This document shows positions 33,198 to 43,550 of a stretch of 64,000 bases of DNA, piece after piece (the first letter of the stretch is position 1; each line of letters begins with the position of its first letter). The notes beneath the pieces are model-generated. The model ran no database searches, was not told the origin of the DNA, and saw only the letters and a program-made list of their open reading frames with translations. The position numbers were made by a program, and so were the translations under genes. The DNA is from Phlebiopsis flavidoalba (lineage: Eukaryota > Basidiomycota > Agaricomycetes > Polyporales > Phanerochaetaceae), in contig JAOCPU010000012.1 of assembly GCA_035772785.1 (NCBI GenBank), positions 310,001 through 374,000 on the forward strand, given 5' to 3'.

Positions 33198-35808
33198 ATG
33201 CACGAAGCGAAAATCCCAACGCACACGAAGCTACGCACCTTTACGAGCCGAAACCATCCCAGCACGACGGGGATGGCGGAGACGTTTGTTCATTGCAGCT
33301 AACGTTTGCGCAGTGTCGATAGGATACGTCGCGCTAGGTCTCCGAGCGGCGTTTTTATCTCAAAACATCGAGAGTGCTTCTATTGAAGCCGGAGAGCTTG
33401 TTTGGAACCATGTTAGTGTCTATCGGGCCTCCTGGTCCTCTCTTGTCGTGAGCATTGCTGATTATTGAAATGCATCATCTCAAAGATCAAGGCTCAAGGG
33501 GATCCGACTCACATCACCTGGGTAAAATGCTATAATGATGAATTTGAGTGCGCCAAACTTCAGGCGAGTCTGAGCCTACGACTACACTACTGGAACTGAC
33601 TGGATACCAAACAACGTGTGCTCAGGTACCCCTCGACTATGCGAACCCTCCTTAGGACACGCCGGTATTGCACTGGCAAAATACCCTGCAAAGGTACCTC
33701 ACGATCATCCCGAGCACCGACGGCGCTGTGCTGTTCAACTTCGGTGCGTTACGCATGATGTTTGGCACTGAAGTGTACTTACTGTGAGAGCGCTGTCTAC
33801 ACAATATTAGGCGGACCCGGTATATCTGGGATATCGCCTGATCACAGTCACCGCAGAAGACTTTTCCAGGAGCTCATAGGGCATGAGTACGATATTATAG
33901 GTTTCGATCCTCGGTTCGTACCTGACATTTATTTCTGGTACAACCTCTCATGGAGGGGATTTATATCAGCGGCGTCGCTCGTACGACTCCGCAAATACAC
34001 TACTTTACTGAGAAGATGGAAGGGGTCGCCTATCGGCTGAAGACCGCGGATGATCCAGTGCTCAACACGACAGAGGACTCTTTCTCTAGGACCCATTCCC
34101 GCTTTTCCACGCTCGGTGCTATTGCGCAGCATTCAAGCGCAAACAAAAACGGTGCCTTATGCAAGCACCGCGCTGGTAGCTCGCGATATGCTGAGTATCA
34201 ATGAAGCAAGCAATGGGCAACGAGAAACTACAATATTGGGGGATTTTCGTGAGTCCCCTTCTATATGCTTACATAAATGTTAAATTCGTGATCTATGCCT
34301 TTCTCAGGTATGGTACAGTCCTTGGCGCAACGTAAGGATCCTTCATATATCATTTTGTTATTTCAGCAGCGCTAAATGCCTGTCTCCCAGATTTGCCGCA
34401 ATGTTCCCGGTAAGGACTCCCGAAACGACGAGACTGTGATTTCCGTTCATCACACGAATGTAACTAGGATCGGGTTGGACGAATTATTATCGACGGTATG
34501 CTGTCTTACTTTCGGAAAAAGCGCCCTCCGCTTGCTAACGTAACACAGGAGTCGTCGACGCGGACGACTACTATAGCAGTCAGTGATCCGGATTCTCCAC
34601 GCAGCTACGTCTCGCTGAAATCTATCTTACCTGAAGCGACGTGGAAGAAACTAGCCCTCGATACCGACAAAAGTCTCCGATGGTTCCTCGAAGCATGTGT
34701 AGATGCAGGCCCAGAGAAGTGCGCATTGTACGAATCAACTGTGGAAGGCGTACATGCACGAATCCACAAAGCTGTTCGCCAATCTCAAGAAGAATCCCGT
34801 ACCGCGTCTTCGCTTCCAATTTACCCAGTACCACGCAATATGCCCTCATCGACTACAAGACTGTGTAAGACCATCCTATTGTCATTGCTTTACTCCCCAT
34901 ACGCGCCTGGGATCTTGAACGCACGTCTAGTATCCAGCGCCTTCCGCGATTTGGAGAACGGTGATGGCACTGCCCTGTGGACCGTCTTGAGCTTGTTTGC
35001 AGAGAGACCCGTGTGCGAATGCCCAGTACCAGGGAGTCCTCAATCCCTCCGGACTTCTTCACTCTCCTAACGCCCCGCACGCCATAATGTGTGCAGACGG
35101 AGACGAATAGTCAGAGACAGCGTCCGATGAATTCAGAAAACCATTTCAACACGTTGGCTGAGCAGACAGAATTCGCGGATATTGCCACAGTACGAGGGTT
35201 CTGACTGTAAGTCCTGTATGGTCCTTTTTCCCTCACCTAATAACTCATTTCCTTGGTATTAAAAGTGGTTGCGAAAGATACGGCCCCATCGAGCGGTTCA
35301 CAGGTATAGTAGTGCAGTGTGACCGTCTGTTGATACTGAGATTCTGACTTCGGATAGGTCCGTTCGTTTGCGAACACCTCGTTCCCACCTTCTGCTCATT
35401 GGTAACACGGCTGATCCCGTCACCCCTCTTGCACGTATGTAAGCTTAATGAAATGCCTGTCCATTTGTTAGAAGTTGAGTGGCAAACTCATTGAACATTT
35501 CAACCTCAGTGCGCACCAAGATGGCAAAAGGATTCAATGGATCTGTTGTACTCAATCAAGATTCTGCTGGCGTAAGTATACATACTGTGTCAATTGACAC
35601 GCATTCGCTGACCATTTCTGAAACACTAGCATTGCTCGATTGCAGCTCCTTCTTTCTGTGCACCGCTAAAGCAGTCCGCGCGTACTTCAGAAATGGCCAG
35701 AACGAATCAAAATTGCCGCACGAATCAGGTACCGTGTGTAACGTCAGCAGTCGCATCTTTGGCGGGAGCGGACCAGAAGATTACTCTGACCTAACGGCGC
35801 GAGGATAA
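33198..35808 (+). CDS. Alpha/beta hydrolase, TAP-like (S33 peptidase type), copy A
   Basis: The family comprises secreted or membrane-anchored serine hydrolases related to tripeptidyl aminopeptidases. The proposed ATG at 33198 (after a TATAAAG box at 33150) is followed, one frame break later, by a signal-anchor containing FIAANVCAVSIGYVALGLRA. Next come THITWVKCYNDEFECAKLQ (about 33510), VPLDYANP (about 33630), VLFNFGGPGISG with an intron inside the oxyanion GGPG block (about 33730-33830), EYDIIGFDPR (about 33885), ALVARDMLSINEA (about 34160), and QYWG then YGTVLGAT split by an intron at the nucleophile Ser codon (about 34240-34330). DNVGR-type sequence, ALDTDKSLRWFLEACVDAGP (about 34655), GNTADPVTPLA (about 35400, catalytic Asp), GFNGSVVLNQDSAG (about 35540), an intron with GHCS read in a shifted frame just after it (catalytic His), and AVRAYFRNG complete it. 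The stop is at 35806-35808. Expected motifs of a Ser-Asp-His triad are present. It is a paralogue of the copies at 49759 and 59452. Confidence 0.8.
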
Positions 35809-36195
35809 AATCGTCATGGATGCCTGGAGTGAAATCCACCACTCAGTCAAGCTTCGGCCCCGCATTCCGTTCCTTGACCTTCCTCTTATCGTCTAGCAAA
35901 GCCCGAGTTAATGTGCGTAGGATGGATCTCGCATTATGACATCACAACGTTACGGCTCATAGCGATATATCCAGAAAATGCGATTCAATTTATTTGACGG
36001 CGAAGAATGCCACAGGTTGCTAGACAAACAGAGGCAGCACGTATGACTAGAAGCCCATTGTTTGCTAGATGAGGCTATTTATAGCTCCTTGTTAATGCGA
36101 TGGTGCCACTTCCCGTATCCGTATTGACGTGAACCGTGATTGAATGAGTGAAACGAACTAGTCGGAATGCGCAGGTTTTTTTATCAGTAACGTTG
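35809..36195. other. Convergent intergenic region
   Basis: About 390 bp lies between the stops of hydrolase A (plus) and WD40-like copy 3 (minus). It is AT-rich with no gene, and presumably contains both 3' UTRs. Confidence 0.45.
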
Positions 36196-38202
36196 TTAGG
36201 TAGACCAAACCATCGAGCTTAACACAGCATGTTTCGTTCTGGCATTAAAAGTAGTTCCAAAGTAGTCCTCCTTTATGATACGCCATTATAGGCCATTCGG
36301 AAGACTCGTCGGTCCCAAGTATTGTCGATGGGCCCTTCTCCGGAGGCCTGCGGATTTCGATCAACTTGTTCTTTGCTGTGCGATAAACTCCACTTCCCCG
36401 TGGGGCCCAGTCTGTGCTGCGCCACCGTTGCAGCGTACAATACGGACCGTGTCTTGTCCCACGCCATTTTGGAAACGACGTTATTCCCAGTCGAAAGTTC
36501 GTAGACAAGCTTTCGAGCTCGTATGTCCCACAAACGAAATACTCTGTGTGATCGACCCTCCAGTGAAGATTGCTATTTCTGATGTCAATGTCATTTTCAA
36601 AATTTCTGTTTACTACGTACTCACCAGGCAAACCGTCAAGATGAACGTAGAGCCCAGACGAGAACGTCCCTTCTCCTTGCTCAATTTCGAGTGTCAAAAC
36701 TGGAAGATGCTAGACGCATGTCCTCCCAGAGTCGCGAGTATCCGTCCGCCGACGCCGTCACGAACCCGTGAGGATCTTCTTCGCTTAGCGAGAACGCCTC
36801 CACTTGATCCCCATGACCGATGAATCGAGTTGCCACTTTGCCTCCATGTTCCAGGTCCAAAGCCCACGCAATCAAATGTTTTCCGTTATATGATCACGAC
36901 CAATTAGCATATGCTCCGGACGGCGCATGGAATTGCCACGCCCAGGGGGCGAGATCGGGATCCGCGAATGGGATAGAAGTGCCAGGTGGACTTCCAGTAG
37001 AGCACTCCCGGTCGTCATAGTCTTCCCTTCCCCGTAAAACCAGCGTATTCGCCTTCTCCGATGCGGCGAAAGTCGGGCACTCTCAGTAGCATAATGTGTA
37101 TCTAGCTCGTCGATGTTCCATGCCGTGGCGAAACCTTTGCACGGGGATCGCAGCGAATGCGTCCATTTGGTAGGACTGCAAGACGGCCCCATCGATACCC
37201 AGGAACAGTGGCATCTCAGCGTGTGCGTCGCTCGCGGTCTTCTGGCCATAACGTATAAGATTTTACTCTGTCTTTTATCCGTGATGAATAATAGGCCTCG
37301 AGACTCGTCGAGGACAAGGTCCGCCGATTTCATAGGCAAGAGGAGCAGTCGAATTTTTTCAAGCTCAATTTTGCTGAATCGCTCGGAGAGTTCTGATAAT
37401 AGACGACCGGATCCTCGTCATTGTACCCGCCACCCGAAGCCATTTGCCATAAAACCGCCGTCGGAGGATAAAACTAGCTTCCTAGGTCGATGAATTGGAC
37501 GAACCAGCAATTTTTGCAGCGTGCTTGAAATACAACATTCGCGAGGGGATGTGTGTCAGGGGAGGGAAACACAACGCCGGGACGAAAGTGCGATAATATA
37601 GCTGTCTGAGGATGTGGCTGCCTCGCGGCGCTCCATGATTGCAGGGGATTGGGCTGACTAGAAATATATTCTTACGCAAACGGTGAGCAAAGCGAGAGCA
37701 ACGAAAATGAAAACGCACCGTCGACTTTCTCAACTGCAACACCTAAATGAGCCGTCCAGGCCTTTGTACATATCCGCCTCTAGCGAACCTCAGTGTCATC
37801 AGGCGCACCGTACTCCAATGATTGCAACGTACGAGACTCGAGATGTAATCTTTCATACCAAGGATCTGATACGAGACCGTCCTCTGAATGTGCGAAAGAC
37901 GGATTCCTGGTTTTCCGTGTGGAGGTCATAGTACCTTTGACGAATGGCGCGGTTTATGAGACCCGTGACCTGGTGGGTAGAATGTAGTCAAGGTCTTCCA
38001 AGCGCTCTTCCTGTGCGCGGCGAAGAAGGGCGCATGCATCGTGCATAATGGATACCAAATCCTCAAGCGACATCTCGCGATGCTTTGGATCCTCTTCTTC
38101 TTCGTCTTCGTCGTCGTCATCATCGTCCCATAAACTCGACAGACGCATGATAGTCGATCATCTACGACCACGAATATCATCAAATTGATCCCTCCAGCTC
38201 AT
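36196..38202 (-). CDS. WD40-like protein, lineage-restricted family, copy 3
   Basis: This is the third paralogue of the family at 15955-20377. The start at 38202 gives MSWRDQFDDIRGRR, matching the N-terminus of copy 2 (MNWRAEFERD). After a frame break come YHASVEF, a long acidic run (DDDDDDEDEEEEDPKHREM, about 38125-38070), SLEDLVSIMHDACALLRRAQ and EERLEDLDYIL. The propeller part includes FQGLRYQRFRI-like remnants and VYLVSRVSYVA (about 37840), LVLDESRGLLFITDKRQSKI (about 37330-37270), ALDLEHGGKVATRFIGHGD (about 36860-36810), ASADGYSRLWEDMR (about 36740), GLYVHLDGLPGEY (about 36650) and WDIRARKLVYELSTGNNVV (about 36530). The C-terminal YHKEDYFG-like block ends at a stop near 36196-36198. Copies 2 and 3 share the M(N/S)WR start, so the start assignment is well supported by comparison within the window. 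No enzymatic motif is visible. Frame breaks are as in the other copies. Confidence 0.77.
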
Positions 38203-38759
38203 GACGGCGTATGAGTCTTGGATGTGGGTGTGTTGACGAGGAGAGACAAGAGCAAAACGTCTGGACAAATTGGGCAGGAACATCAGCTCATTAAGCAAGC
38301 GCCCTTTGATGACTGTACATGTAGCGCGTGTGATTTTTTCCGTGAAAGTAGCGTGACAGTTACCGCAAGCTTCAAGACCTCTGACTTTGTCTAACCTCTG
38401 TGTTTTGCCTAGGCCCAAAAGATTGAGCCCCTGTGAATAGAGGCAGGTGAAAAATCAATCCCTAGGAAGACGCAACTTGACTGGCACTTGAACTGTGAAA
38501 AGTTTGAACCAGCTTCCACTCCTGTCAGTGATATATACTGCCGACGTCGAAACAATAGCGATTTTATGCACGACGGCAAGCAAGATTGTGAAGGAAATTA
38601 CGCGAATGCAACATAGAGCAGCACACATGGCTCAGAGTACTAATTGACTGTATGACGACATGTTCCAACGCAGCAGGCGAATCTGGCACAAAACCTTTAT
38701 GAGCGTAAGCACATCTTCAGATAAGAAGCTAGGAATTAGGATGGTAATCAATTGAGAGA
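38203..38759. other. No gene recognised
   Basis: About 560 bp lies between the start of WD40-like copy 3 and the stop of the NDUFAF7 gene, both minus. It likely holds the copy 3 promoter. No motif stands out. Confidence 0.4.
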
Positions 38760-40463
38760 TTACGCTCCAAACGGCCACAGCTGCATCGGCCCAGGCTGAG
38801 GTTGCATGTGCTTGGTACCCGTGATGGCCAAAAACTGGTATTGACTTCCCATGCCCGAACGGTCCATAAGTCGTTTCGCAGCAGCTTCGATTTGTTGCTT
38901 CCTCTCGTCGTCTTGAGCTGCTTTTTTGAGACCATCCACGCGCGCCTGAATTTGCATTCGTTCGAGGAATTTGGCTTGAGGGATAGGACCATGCGTTGCG
39001 GCTTAGCGGCTTTGTGAGACTCGAGTATCCAAGGAATCGTCAGGTGCCGTACCATGTTCCATGATTGCTTCCCTAAGGTAGGCAAAATCAACGTTCGTTG
39101 TCAAATCACACTCACCCGGTCGATGAAACACGTCTACAAGCTTATGATCTTTGAAGGCCTGGAACACAATATCAGCGAGCGTACTTATGCAATGGAGTGA
39201 GGGACTCACCCTGAAGGAGTTTACCGTATGCTTTATCGCCGCCATAGTCTATGATCAAGCCGCACCCTGATACATTGTTCGGTGCTTCAGGATTAGACCG
39301 TAGGAGGTTCCCGATCATCCGGGCATTTTTGTACGCGACGGGAGACACCTCTATACGACTGCCGACTGGGAGGTCCTTAAAGCGCGGAGAAAGGCACCCA
39401 GGGCAAAGAGTCCATGGTACCAGGTGTAGGTGAGAGGGCGTAATGAAAGTTTGCCGAGTTTGTATCACGACTGGCGCTGCTGGGACTTGTAGGGGATCTG
39501 AGTATCGTTGGTGAGAGTAGGGTCTGGCCCAGAAGCGACGTATACCTCTCTCCAGCCGTCTTCAATTTTCTAACCAACATCCATCAATTCTTATCCTTCT
39601 TGTCAACCTGGCACAAAGAGCGTACCTGCAATAGATGAAAGGGCAATGCATCGAAGAACTCGTGCGCGACGAGGAGTGTGAACACTTCCTCATTTGGCAT
39701 GAGCTGGTCTAAAGAATCATGCCAGTTAGCATTCACACGAGAGCTTCGATGTTAGTGGGCGTAGTGCCTCGGCCTGCTGGTCAACCATATGTTGGCTCGT
39801 CTCAATGAGGTGGATCTCGTGCAAAGAAGATCGCAGAGAGGACAGCTGCGAAAACACCTGAGAGGAGCAGCTGTCAGACGCGTTCAAAAAACGACTGTTT
39901 GGTGCAACGTCGGTTGCTCACTCTGAGGATATCCGTCATGAGTGTGCCTCGACCCGGTCCGAGTTCTACCAGGCGGATCTTTCGTTGAGAGCCAAAGTGC
40001 TGCCCACTGTAGGATCATCCATAGGGCTACCAGCTATAGAAGTAATTAGTTGTGACTAGTGAGTGGACAAGAAATACGAGGGCAGCTCACTTCACCAAAG
40101 ACTTGACTGATTTCCGGACTAGTTATGAAATCGCCCTTGGAGCCAAAGACGGCGTGGGTATTCTTCATGTAGTACCCTTCTGTGGGATGTGAAAGACACA
40201 TTTGCATGTACTTTGCAGTCGAAATAGGTCCTGTCGCCTTTTGTGTTCCAATACTATTCAGCTTGACCGTACCAACCCTCATCAGGTGACATACCTTGAT
40301 CGTGTTCATGTATGATTTTCTCCACCGGGGTGGTCGGTTGAGGACTGACATGACTTGTGTAGGCGCGGACCTGGTTGATACATGGAGACGGTATAGCAAG
40401 CCGCTGCGTTGTGCTCCTCGTGTTCGGGCAGAACCTTGTGAAACACCGGCTCCGAGACAGCAT
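38760..40463 (-). CDS. NDUFAF7: Mitochondrial complex I assembly methyltransferase, NDUFAF7 type (DUF185)
   Basis: NDUFAF7 is a mitochondrial matrix SAM-dependent protein arginine methyltransferase that modifies a complex I core subunit during assembly. The start at 40463 gives MLSRSRCFTRFCPNTRS, an Arg/Ser-rich amphipathic presequence without acidic residues, as expected for mitochondrial import. It is followed by VRAYTSHVSPQPTTPVEKII. After an intron come ATGPISTAKYMQMCLSHPTE, GYYMKNTHAVFGSKGDFITS and PEISQVFGE (about 40230-40100). The SAM-binding loop is RLVELGPGRGTLMTDIL (about 39975-39930). Then HEFFDALPFHLLQ (about 39660-39625), GGDKAYGKLLQ with an upstream IIDYG (about 39250-39210), FKDHKLVDVFHRPGECDLTT and NVDFAYLREAIMEHG (about 39150-39055) follow. 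The last exon holds ARVDGLKKAAQDDERKQQIE and MGSQYQFLAITG, stopping at 38760. Several short introns occur, with frame breaks mainly in the middle. All domain blocks are present. Confidence 0.87.
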
Positions 40464-40901
40464 GCTGCGGGAGTCAGGCGCGGTTGAGTACGAGTGACTC
40501 AAAATATGTCCCTCAAACTCTGGAAGCGAGTATGACTCTTTCAGCTCTGTGTAGACTTCGGGTACTGAATACCTCCGTGAGAGCCTGGAACTCATCGTAT
40601 GAGCAGCACTCACCTTGCAATGTCTTCGTAGAACCTCCGTGTCCGAGCTAGACGCCGTCTCGGAACCTACAGTCACGCATCGTGACATGATAGCTGTGAC
40701 AGGTCACTTGACGCGTCGGCACCGTGTGACCGGTGACGCCGCTTACCATAATTTTGTGCAAGGTATTTATTTTGGCTCCGTACAGCGACCTTGGCACATC
40801 CACACTCCCTCTACTCGCCCCCTCCTCCTCTTTCGCACACCAAAACACTTCCCTTCGACTCCAAAACACATCTACAAGTCCCCGCCGGCCCCCCTCCCAC
40901 C
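40464..40901. promoter_or_regulatory. Divergent promoter, NDUFAF7 / eIF6
   Basis: A 438-bp region separates the two start codons. Near 40696-40740 there are several GTGAC/GTCAC-type half sites facing each other (for example GACAGGTCACTTGACGCGTC), giving partial dyad symmetry. The eIF6 side has a strongly C/T-rich leader (about 40797-40901) ending in CCACCATGG, an excellent start context. Co-regulation is plausible inference. Confidence 0.5.
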
Positions 40902-41881
40902 ATGGCTACCCGTACGAATTTCGCTGAAGGCAAACATCTGCACGCTTGCTTACCTTTGGATACTCATGCATCCAATTCGAGAACAGCAGCGACATTGGAG
41001 TCTTTGCCAAGCTGACAAACAGCTACTGCCTGACTGCCGTGTGCAGGGCAGCACAAACTTCTATGCTCTGGCTTTTGAAAGCGAGTGGATGGGGGACGAT
41101 GTCATTCCGATTCGTACACACCACCATTGGTGGTACGCGGATACAATCGGTCGTCTGACAGCAGGTGTGTAGCCCTGTTCTGCATCTACGCTCGTGCGCT
41201 CATCTGCTATGTAGGTAACCGCCACGGCCTGCTCGTCCCCTCGACCACGACCCGACCAGGAGCTCCAGCACCTGCGGAACTCGCTCCCGGACTCGGTCGC
41301 GATCCAGCGCGTCGAAGAACGGCTCTCCGCGCTCGGCAACGTGATCGGCATGCAACGACTACGTCGCGCTCGTGCACCCGGAGACGTCGACCGCGAGACG
41401 GAGGAGATCATCGCAGACGTGCTCAAGGTCGAGGTCTTCCGCCAGAACGATCGCCGATAACGTGGCTCGTCGGCAGCTACGCGCGCGATCACGTAACCAG
41501 GGCGGGCTCGTGCACCCCAAAACGAGCGTGCAAGACCAGGACGAGCTCAGCAGCTTGCTCCAGGTGCCATTAGTGGTACGTCGCCCTTTTGCTCTCCCGC
41601 GCGCGAGCGGGCCGCTCACGGATGTGCGATCGCCAGGCGGGAACCGTGAACCGTGGATCTGATGTCATCGCGCGCTGGTCTCGTCGTGAACGACTGGTGT
41701 GCATTCACCGGCCTGGACACGACCGCGACAGAAATCAGCGTAATCGAAGCCGCATTCAGTGAGTGTCTTCTTCCCCTCCGCTGCGTCTTTCGCTCACCTT
41801 GATTCCGTAGAACTACAAGGCCAAAGCTCTGCAGCGGCCATTGGCGAGATGCGCGACTCCCTCATCGACAGCTGGGCATGA
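40902..41881 (+). CDS. TIF6: Eukaryotic translation initiation factor 6 (60S anti-association factor)
   Basis: eIF6/Tif6 binds the 60S ribosomal subunit, is needed for its biogenesis and prevents premature joining with 40S. The start at 40902 (CCACCATGG) gives MATRT. After a first intron whose borders I cannot place cleanly, the frame reads [20 protein letters not shown] (about 40974-41030). Then come GSTNFY and MGDDV, TTIGGTR in another frame, IGRLTAG (about 41145-41165), an intron, [13 protein letters not shown] (about 41214), [20 protein letters not shown] (about 41285-41345), [26 protein letters not shown] (about 41398-41450), [20 protein letters not shown] (about 41502-41562), an intron, [20 protein letters not shown] (about 41692-41750), and MRDSLIDSW with the stop at 41879-41881. 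All parts of the five-fold pentein propeller are represented. Because the gene is essential and single-copy in fungi, its indels are the best evidence that frame breaks in this window are sequence errors. Confidence 0.92.
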
Positions 41882-42636
41882 GATACCCTTTTCTCTATAT
41901 CTGTATTCATACTCTCTCTTCTCTCTTTCCCACGGGCGTAATATTTGCCATTGCAGTCGAGCACACATCACACTTGTATACGTACGTCGTCAATGTAGAT
42001 CATGCATAGCACTTTTCTCTGTGTGTCGATCCCAGCGTGCCATCCATCAAAGATCGCCCTAGGGCTTTGACCAATCAAGAATTAACGGTACGTCACAGCG
42101 CCGCCTACAAATTCGAAAAATCGGTATGTCATAGCGTTAAAGACATAAACAACGACAGCTGATCTTACTTATATAAAGTAGTTGCAGCCCGAAATGGCCG
42201 AGATAAAGGCGCAACGCGATTGGCTAGACAAAGGGCACAAGGTGTAAAGCTGATTGGCCGTGCAACGCTTCATCAACCTGAGCCATCAACGGCGAACGCT
42301 CGGGCATCACACACCGCCGCCCGTGCCATTCGAAGGTGCCATGCAACTGCTGCATTCCGCCCATGTAGTATACGACCGTAGAAGTGCCCATACAATGTAT
42401 GCGTTATATGAACGAGGTGTGTATCTACCTGGTAAGTTCAGCAGACACCTGCCGTTGACCCGGGACCGTCATCACTGTACTAACCGACGGCACCCTGATG
42501 CTGATGTCATGACAGTGTGCCGGGCGCGATGCAAAGCTCAGAGCGCACTCAGTGTTGCAATGTCTTGGACACAGCACAGAGGGACCCGCCAGAATGCGCA
42601 ATAACATCACAGGGGCAAGACTTGGGTCACTTACAA
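41882..42636. other. 3' flank of eIF6; no gene recognised
   Basis: A T/C-rich stretch directly after the eIF6 stop fits a 3' UTR. Further on there are only short ORFs without family signal, up to the inverted-repeat element at 42637. Confidence 0.4.
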
Positions 42637-43067
42637 TACTGTAGTGCTACGACCAACTGTTCCACGTCACGGTCACAACCCCCGTGAACTGGCCGTCTGT
42701 GAACTGGGGTCACGGTCACACCAAACGCAGTGAACCGGGTACCAGTTTGTGTGACATAGGCGCTTAGCATTATATTCTGCAATTTTCCACCGAATTAAAA
42801 TCGCAATTTTTCGTCAGTCGTAAGGTGCAAATAACACTGTGTAGTTTGTCTCTTGCACCAATCTATGTCTCATATGTTTGTGTTCTGCCTCTGAAGTGTC
42901 GTTGGTATTGGTCGCACCGAGCCCGAAGCCTGGGGGGCACACCGGTCACAGTTCACTAAGCGTGAACTGATGTCACAGGCACAGCTGAGCTGTGAACTGT
43001 GAACTCACCTAATTTCAAGTGTTTCACGGGTCACAGGCCGTGAACAGTTGGTCGTAGCACTACAGTA
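42637..43067. mobile_element. Non-autonomous TIR element (MITE-like), 431 bp
   Basis: The ends are perfect 26-bp terminal inverted repeats: 42637-42662 begins TACTGTAGTGCTACGACC, and 43042-43067 is its exact reverse complement, ending GGTCGTAGCACTACAGTA. Inside, the subterminal regions carry many copies of a GTGAACT/AGTTCAC motif in both orientations (near 42684, 42700, 42949, 42963 and 42993) plus GGTCAC units. The middle is AT-rich and has no ORF. The flanks allow either a TA target duplication, if the terminal TA is counted as target (Tc1/mariner style), or an imperfect 7-bp duplication (CTTACAA left, CTTAAAA right; hAT style). Subterminal repeats favour hAT, but this is undecided. The element has no transposase and would depend on one elsewhere. 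Confidence 0.8.
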
Positions 43068-43550
43068 CTTAAAAGACAAAGTTCTATTTGCCCAGATTCC
43101 ACTGGCAGGTAGCCGCACACCACAAACTCCCAATGACTGAAGTGACCCAGTGCATAAGATTAGAAATCTACCTATTATTCTACATAGGTGATACCTAGAC
43201 ACTAAGGAATATGTACAACTGTAAACAAATGCAAGGGCGCTGCGGAGCCGCCGGTCCCCGACCGGCGGCGTAGCAGCATCCAAGATTTGTCAATGATCAA
43301 CACGGTTCGTGCTAACTGGCGGCTCAGCGTCATTGTATCAAAACCAAGGCGTGTTTACATTTGTTTTTATGTGAGCCATTGTCTAACTGTTTCAAACGAC
43401 CCGTGTCCGTAGAAAACGACGGTGGCAAGTGCTAAGTATATAGTGCATACAATGCGTTACTACTAATAGCTACATAGCGTGAATAACGACGATACAAAAA
43501 CACTCCCAAGCAAAAACACCGAGCCGTCCAACAGCCCGCCACCTACATAA
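43068..43550. other. No gene recognised
   Basis: AT-rich sequence lies between the inverted-repeat element and the stop of the large disordered-protein gene. It contains a short GC-rich palindromic patch near 43248-43271 (GCCGGTCCCCGACCGGC). Nothing coding is supported. Confidence 0.4.
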
